The translations under genes and the position numbers were made by a program. Of a stretch of 64,000 nucleotides of DNA, positions 57,280 through 64,000 are shown in pieces; the first letter of the stretch is position 1; each line of letters begins with the position of its first letter. The stretch is from NCBI GenBank assembly GCA_040954595.2, contig CM082576.2, positions 11,842,001-11,906,000 on the forward strand. The letters are read 5' to 3'. The DNA comes from Balanoglossus misakiensis (Eukaryota; Hemichordata). The notes beneath the pieces are model-generated. The model did not search any database, was not told the origin of the DNA, and worked only from the letters and a program-made list of their open reading frames with translations.

Positions 57280-60200
57280 TGAGATTTTCACTTTGGCTCT
57301 GACTCCTGCCTTTGTGAGGGTGTGCTCTGTGATGTAAAGACAATGTGACTGAAAGCTGTGACAAAAAATAGGAATCCATATCTGCCCATGTTGACGTTTA
57401 GTGTGCGGATTTCACATCATCGATTGATGTGACTGAGTTGTCCATGTAGTTGGGAGGGCTAGGGCTGTGTGCACTAACTGACTAACTCATTCCCATCGTT
57501 AAGGGCAGCTACATAGACTTAATTAATGCATCCATGTATGATGCATGCGCCTCTGTCGCCTGACAGCAAGAGAGCTGTCAATCAGCAGATATTCAGTCAG
57601 AATATCAAAGGGGGGCCAGATATGTTGTTGTACTCTTCTTACGTGAAATACATGTATTTGAATTCCATTTATAAGACATCCCGAGAAAGTGTGCAGCTGT
57701 AGATTGTATATTTTGGATCAAGATTCAAACAGGCTGATTTTTGTTTCTCTTCACCTCTGACAAAACTAACTGTTTACTAGTGTTCTACATGAATTCCTGT
57801 CCATATGCTGTTCCACAATGACATACTGTCAAGTGTCCAGTTCAAAAAAGTACCAGCGTCATTTCTGTTTGAAAGGAAAATTGGTGACCATGACGAATGG
57901 CCACCCAAGCAATAAAACTGCCCTAGACAGCGTAACATTCTGAAATCTGGAGTAGATAGAAAGTGTTTTGCAGCCTGGTGTAGTTGTAGCACTAGATACA
58001 ACAGCCAAGAAGTAGACAGTAACTACAGTAAAGAAAATGGGGGAAACTTTTTTTGCAAAGCAGCGTTCATCAGAGTTTTGGTTATTCAGGAAGGGACGGT
58101 TTAATCTCACATATCAAGCCTGTATCTCAAGTACTGAGTCACAACTCAACATAGGTCATAGGTCAAGATTAAATGATAATTGTTCATTGCTGTGACTAAG
58201 TAATTTGTGATATTTGTCTGCAAATCTTACGATTAAGTCTTCACATGCACTGTCAATCCAGGGTGACAAGAAAAAAAATTATTACATGTAATCCAATATG
58301 TGCTGCAAATAGTATTTTCCTCAATGTACTTGCATGGAAACTTCACTGGAGTTGACATGTGAACAAAATGGCCACTGTAGTTGGTGAAAAAATCATCCCA
58401 ACAATGAGACAACTGACCATCATCTTTACATACCAGATATTTTGCTTATTATTCTGTTTCCGTAAGTTAACTACATGTACCCTGCACTTGCAAAGCAGAC
58501 GTGTTCAAAGCCCTCATAAATTTCTCGGCAATATTTTGCCACCTTTGGGTAATGTATTTGTAAGAGCTACTCCTTTGAATACAGGGGAAGTGGATTATTA
58601 TAATGTGTCTGAGATGTTTATAACACAGTCAGCTGTCCCCTTATTCTATGTTCGGGTTCAATCATGATACTTTTAATACAAGAACATTTTTCTGTATGTA
58701 TATATACCAACAAAAATGGCATCTCCAGTATTGTTATTTTATTTTATTCCTGTGTAAAAAGAATTTATGTTTAAGTTCAGTAACATTATATTGACAGGGA
58801 CCAGATTATTTTAATTTATATGTGGTAGGCGGGATAATTGAAACTATAGAGTAAAATAGTAAATTGATCAAAGTGAAAATAGCGTTTTAGATAGATGTAT
58901 TAGCGACAAATATGCTAGAAATGTTTATGATTTGCTAAATGAGTCCCAACACTGGTTGGGTTGTACAGAAATTATGCTTGTGCGAAAGATTTGTGTGAGA
59001 GTAAGACATCAAAATTAAAAAAAAAAAACTTTTAAAATAAAGACATTTACAAAAAGAGTACATTGTGACTCGTGTGTATTTTTTAACCACTGTGCAAGAG
59101 CATAGTTTCAGAGTGTGACTGCTGTAGCCCGGAGTACTTGATTGGTGGTGGGTGTAAAACCCAAATGTTAAGTGATTTTTCTGGCGATGTGTGTTTGTGT
59201 AGAACACTGCAGTCAAACCAAAAATACTGAATTGTGAAAACGTTTCCTGACTCGTAAGCACGAACAGGATATATTGCATTTTCCTGTTCCAAAAAACTAA
59301 TCCGCGGCTATGTCCAAATCCCAAAGACTCCCCGATCTTGTGCTGAGTAGAAAAATGACGATGACCACCACAGACACAGCACGCAGCATGATACATTAGC
59401 GTTGGTGGCGCTGTGCAAGAACCAAATTTGCGCATCAAGTTCCCTTAGCAAACGTTATGAAGTTGCCTTTTAACAATAAAAAAAGCACGAATTACGGCTT
59501 CATAACATCTTGAAATATTTATAAAATATTTGTTTTTATTTCATTTTTCTTTCCTTCTAAGAAGATTTGACCAAGAAAACTTATTTCAAAGTTGCGAGAA
59601 ATACTGGCCAACTTCTTCATCAGTTCAGCTTCGGAGAAACCAGAAGAACAAAAATAGTTTTTGAAAAAAAAAGTCAAAATTTCTGTCTTATGGAAGATCA
59701 TCGTACATCCAGCATTAGTCTCTGTGTTCCTGTATTTGGCTGGCTGCCAGACATATCCTCCCTTAACATTGTCCTAGAACTTGAAGTCCAGAATTTCTCA
59801 GTGACGCTTTCTCGCACACAGTGAGAAAATCTTTTAATGCCCATTATTTTCCGGTGAAACTTTTGTATTCTTCGTGTCTGTATCTGATGAATCCGAGCTC
59901 GATTCCCATTCGAACGGCACTCACAAGAAAGTTAAAAACTAGAAGAAAAAAAGAAGAAAAAACAAATCAGTATGGCAATCTAGGAACACTGAAATTCAAA
60001 TATCAGCACCCGAAAATTATCATTCACGATATTTCGATTCGTATTCATGATTTATTTCTCACAACAACACAGTAAAATATAAATATACGAACCACAATAA
60101 CAGCGACAGTTCAAGTGTCACGAAGATTAATTTAGGACCAGTCGAGACATATGATCATATAACTTTGCTTAATAATAAACGCACAGCCAGATAGCACACC

Positions 60201-60399
60201 ATAGAATCGATCAACAGTAAGCGTACCCATGGCATACATGTATGCGACGTTCCGATATCGGAGATTTTTACTTTCATCGCAAATACACCCTTTGAAAGAA
60301 TAAAGTTTCAGTTGTCAGAGTACACTAGTTCAGTGTATCTACTATTATGGGCTAGACCTACATGCGCACATTAACATGCCACCCGGATTACTAACCTAC
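57280..60399. other. ZFPL1 3' UTR and flank, no gene seen
   Basis: AATAAA at 57911-57916 (about 630 bases after the ZFPL1 stop) and at 59036-59041 are candidate poly(A) signals. Around 59560-59700 a minus-strand frame (FSEAELMKKLASISRNFEIS) looks like the tail of a decayed retroelement rather than an exon, because no acceptor precedes it. Nothing else is recognised. Confidence 0.4.
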
Positions 60400-60691
60400 T
60401 GCCAGCCATTCTATGTGTGCCGTCCTCAAACTCCTGCCCGCCTGCACGTTGTAGACGAAACCAAGTAGTGATGTATAAAACGATATCGCATGGAGAAACT
60501 ATGGAAGAAACGGGTCAGATGAAAGTTTAGCAATTGGTTAAACAGAAAATGTACACCTTAGTAGGAAAGGCCTAATGATAAGGTGTCGAGTGTGTAGAAC
60601 AGTTTATGAACATATTAAATGATGGGTTACGGCAAATAATCAAGCGAACAAGTTTTCAAATTGCGGGAATTAATCTAGCCTTCAAACTTAC

Positions 60692-60862
60692 CAAAATGGA
60701 CTGTGTGAAACTTTGAGTGGAAAGCGCCGTGTTTTCTGTCACTGTATATTGCGTGAGATCGTTAACTAAGGTTGCCAGGAGAAAGGTGGCGACAAAAAGT
60801 GACGTGTAAATGTACAGTTCCGTCTTCCTTGTGTGCCGGATGGAGTCCCAACTAATTGCCAT
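60692..60862 (-). CDS. first coding exon of an unrecognised membrane protein (partial)
   Basis: I do not recognise this protein. On the minus strand ATG at 60862 opens a 57-codon frame ending exactly at a strong GTAAGT donor (60691-60686). The product starts MAISWDSIRHTRKTELYIYT, continues into a hydrophobic helix (about 17-34, YIYTSLFVATFLLATLV) and then a polar, Thr-rich segment, as expected for a signal anchor or first membrane span. A possible second exon in phase lies at 60400-60441 (GTGCAG acceptor, GTAGGT donor, 14 residues ending HIEWLA); later exons were not found. The sequence ATTGCCATGACAAC (60855-60868, plus strand) overlaps the start codon and fits the RFX X-box consensus. This exon and the gene at 62063 point away from each other, with about 1.2 kb between them. 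Confidence 0.5.
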
Positions 60863-62062
60863 GACAACCAAGCCATCTGGAATGGTGCGATGGAGTCACT
60901 CCATTCATTGACGACAGAAACTCTGTTATTTCTGCTAACATCGGGTGGAATCGCGCATATTTTTTACAGCGGTTTGCGAACGATGCGAAGTTCGTGTGTG
61001 CGGCGCCGAAAGTAGTCGGTGTTCCATTCTGACTGTACGTCACTATGCGATTACGTCATCAAGAGGAATTCCATTTCCCATGATTCCACCGTCCATCACA
61101 TCAGACCATGTCATGCATGTGCAGATGTGATTTCTGCGACTTGTCATACCAGAAGCGTTCTGATTCAATCATTCTCTTTGAGACTCACAAGAGTAAGATG
61201 TTAAAACTCACCCGTAGCAGAAACTTTCCCTATTTTGGCAGTGGAATAGGTAACATGAAAGAAGAGTCAGTCCGCCTAACAAAAATTAATTACAAATGTA
61301 TAAGCTATTGACAGGCGCCTGCGCGTGTCGGTTACGGGACCCGGGGCCAATAAATTACCCATAAGCCAAATCAAAACTATTTGCGTGTTCGCGACTTCCA
61401 ATGACTTGTCACTGAGTACACACCGCGGTTTATTCCAATAAATTGCATTGTGTCCTCGTTTGGTGAAATTATATATCACCAGATGTTTCGACTAAAGTCG
61501 ATTTACGCGCCAAGGTCACAGTGCTCGAGTCCTGTTTCTTCCTCACTATTAAAATTTTGTTTTGTTACAAGACGGAGAAAGCTTTTGGGAACCCTTCCTT
61601 CAATCACATAGGTTGTCTAAAGAGTCGAAAAAACAGGGCAAATGCCGAAATGACGAGCTAAGAGTCATCACAGCCACGTCCAACAGCTACCGCGGATCAC
61701 GTGGTATTCCGTGATGTAAACAAGGCTGTACGCATTTACACACGAATGGGGTCGGGGACGCGCTGAACCTGCTCTACGTCACGCATCTCCATAATAGGTA
61801 AAGCGTTGCTTGTCCTCGTTTAGGTGTATCATGCATTGCGAGTGGTCTGAGTGTCCGTAAGCTTCTCGCTGTCCGCAGGAACGTGAAGATGTGACAGTGT
61901 CCGAGTGATGCAAATTTGTTTCAGAAACGCTAGTATCTACCCCGTCGGAACCCGTTTAAAGTTACAACGCCTGCAGTGTTGACGTGCTACCGTGTTACGC
62001 CAGACACAAATAGAGGGACTGTATTGTGTGCGCCAGGTAAGCATACCGATGCGTGCTGCAGA
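60863..62062. other. divergent intergenic region and 5' UTR of the 62063 gene
   Basis: It contains presumed promoters for both neighbours, a CACGTG E-box (61698-61703) and a TACGTCA CRE-like site near 61775. A strong donor-like GCCAG-GTAAGC at 62036/62037 lies just before the ATG of the plus-strand gene and could start a 5'-UTR intron in an alternative transcript. No conserved coding exon was recognised. Confidence 0.4.
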
Positions 62063-63839
62063 ATGGCTGATACAAGCGTCAAAACTGGCCTAAAAACTCG
62101 GAAGGGCGCTAAATCAAAACTGTCGAAGCTCTTCCGCCGAAAGAAACGCCACAGTGAGTTCGGCTCAAGGGAGAACATCGTCGATCACATCGAAGACACG
62201 CAGAATGACGGGTCGTCGGTGGACCTCACAGAAAATGGCGCCCGGTTCCAAAACAATGAGAAGAAGGGTCAAAGTCTGTTCAAATCGGCCGCAAAGCGCC
62301 GGAACAAAACGTCCGAGAAGAAGAAACAGGCTGGCAAACCGGCTACACCGAGTCAGGCTACGCCAGGAACGACGGACACACTTTCAACGGCGGACGCGAG
62401 TAACTCGCAACGTAAAGGCGGGGACGAGAGGAGCGGTGTGACGGAGGACAGATCGCGCACAAATTCACCGGTTGGTGCTGACCCCGCTGAGCCGGGAACA
62501 GTCACCGTGCACATTGAGATCATCGACAACAACCAGGGGGAGAAGACAGACACGCCGCAATGTAATCGCCAGACCGGCGGAGTAGGTGCTGACGGAGACC
62601 ACACAAACACGAAAAGTGGAAAATCGCGGGCATTTAAAAAGCTGAAAAGGAAACTTCACTTGTCAAACTACAAAGAACTGTCTGAAGAGACGATTTCCAA
62701 TATCAAAATCCAGGGCAGCGACGAAGAAGGTTACGAAAACATCAAAAAGAAGAAACGACTCCAACAGGTGGGTAATGACATTTAACATGATTAAGACGTG
62801 GCGATCGACGGACATAATGAGCAACCATTGTGGTTCATGGACAATAGACGTTTCCCTTTGAATTGTTTGGGTCATACACGGTTGCAAACTGGTCAACTTT
62901 GACCACATATGTATGAATAGACCGATGGCACGGTATTGATAATCATGGAGGTTGATGCAGTACCCGGATCTACCTCGACGGTAATCTTATAACCGAGGTC
63001 GTTCGTGCTTGTGGTAGCATTTGGTGGTCGAAAAAATGTGAGTCACATTCTAAGTTAGTTCTCAAATGATTATGGTACAATCTTACTAGTATCTGTGTCC
63101 CCATAGAAACAGCTTCAGCAAGACAATTGTCATTACTCACTTGACAATAAATCTGATAAATTTAACTCTTAGTCAGAACCTTTAAATTCCCATATACGGC
63201 TATATAATCTATCCACGGTGTTTATTTTTACGCCGTTTCGTGAGGCGTGAAGTCACTTTACTGATTAGCGCACCATATATAACAAGTGGAAACATTTTAC
63301 TGGTTTGATCAATGCGAAATCTGTGCTTTGTCATTTTTGGTGCCCCATAAGTATGTAGACCTGAATGGGCAGTTCACGTGTAGCAACACGAGAGGCTCAC
63401 TACGTGTTATGTCTTGACGTAACTGTTAAGTTTGAGGGTCGACCAGCAGCTCCTAGCTCCGTGTATGAACAAAGGAATAAGCCAATCACAGACAATCTTA
63501 CTAAGGGTCAGTCGGAGTTGGTGGCCAGGTGTTTGGTTGGCTGGCAGACAGACAGGTGTAAGTCCAAACATAGACACTGGAAGATGTGGGGCATGTGGTC
63601 GACCATTTTGCGATCCAAATTAACATGTTCTCATTCTACCTTTTCTTTTCTAGACTGGCAAGACAGTTCGGCGAGCCCTTCGCACGGGATTGAAAAGTTT
63701 CGTGGACGGGTTTCAGAGTTTGTCGCCGATGTCAACAGCAACATCCTACTGCGCCAACACGTATTACAGTACCGATGGAAAGAACTACAACCCTTACTTC
63801 ACCAGAACCAGACCCAACGTTGTGAACCTTTTTACCTGA
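62063..63839 (+). CDS. unrecognised basic, disordered protein, two exons
   Basis: Exon 1 62063-62767 ends CAACAG-GTGGGT. Exon 2 63654-63839 begins after TTTTCTTTTCTAG and stays open to TGA, giving 296 residues. The frame is also open upstream to 61976, but without an ATG, so MADTSVKTGLKTRK is taken as the start. The protein is very rich in Lys/Arg, Ser, Thr, Asp and Gly. It has a basic N-terminal patch (LSKLFRRKKR, 27-36), further patches (AAKRRNKTSEKKK and FKKLKRKL), and a more ordered-looking C-terminal quarter containing LSNYKELSEETISNIKIQG and a Tyr/Asn-rich end. There is no signal peptide or membrane segment, and the basic patches could be nuclear localisation or membrane-lipid binding sites. 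I find no domain I can name. Coding support comes from the long GC-richer frame, the splice fit and the clean stop. More exons inside the 886-base intron cannot be excluded. Confidence 0.6.
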
Positions 63840-64000
63840 ATTGAAACATGATTGAACATGGACAACTTTTTAGCGAACCTTTCGAGAGAGAGCAATGAGA
63901 TACCACAGGGTCAAAGTTGTTTTCATGCAGACTTCGAAAAAAAATCCAGAGCTTCCGTCGTTTAATGTTTTAGACAAATTTCCCCCTTGGGACCATGTAA
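63840..64000. other. 3' flank of the last gene
   Basis: Only 161 bases follow the stop codon before the window ends. No poly(A) signal is visible. Confidence 0.5.

Noticed and set aside
59519-59824. Frame resembling FSEAELMKKLASISRNFEIS on the minus strand, considered as a downstream exon of the 60862 gene
   Set aside because: No acceptor AG precedes the frame at a usable position, and the stretch looks like a decayed retroelement end. This cannot be proven here.

Overview
The window is eukaryotic, from a metazoan. Its genes are split by GT-AG introns, it holds long non-coding introns, several families of short inverted-repeat (MITE-like) elements and simple repeats, and three genes are clear orthologues of human genes. 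The repeats and gene structure fit a marine invertebrate, most likely an invertebrate deuterostome such as an amphioxus or hemichordate. No species can be named from the sequence alone.

Left part (1-9,100, + strand). Two tandem four-exon Shisa-like membrane protein genes lie at 56-1619 and 2630-4425, followed by a complete nine-exon TATDN3 gene (TatD-type metal-dependent hydrolase) at 5187-7828. Behind TATDN3 sits a 625-bp, nearly perfect palindromic transposable element flanked by TTAA. Each of its halves carries its own terminal hairpin.

Middle part (10,500-54,300, - strand). A small two-exon candidate gene (84 aa) lies at 10553-10883, with an RFX-type X-box about 150 bp upstream. It is followed by a complete HEATR5B gene: 34 coding exons between 45235 and 14690 and an estimated 2059 residues, plus at least two candidate non-coding 5' exons reaching 54.25 kb. 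All coding exon junctions were phased by hand and join in frame. Its introns hold most of the repeats, including a relative of the palindromic element at 39.4-39.9 kb.

Right part (54,500-64,000). HEATR5B and ZFPL1 are head to head and share a short promoter containing a UPRE-like TGACGTGG site. ZFPL1 (54529-57279, + strand, six exons, 334 aa) is a cis-Golgi membrane protein. HEATR5B serves AP-1/clathrin traffic at the trans-Golgi network, so the divergent pair joins two Golgi functions. Further right are a minus-strand first coding exon of an unrecognised membrane protein (60692-60862) and a plus-strand two-exon gene for an unrecognised, very basic, mostly disordered protein (62063-63839).

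No rRNA, confident tRNA, CRISPR or prokaryotic-style operon was seen. The most unusual structure is the TTAA element pair: a palindromic dimer and an apparent half-element. They share a terminal-hairpin architecture although their sequences have diverged.
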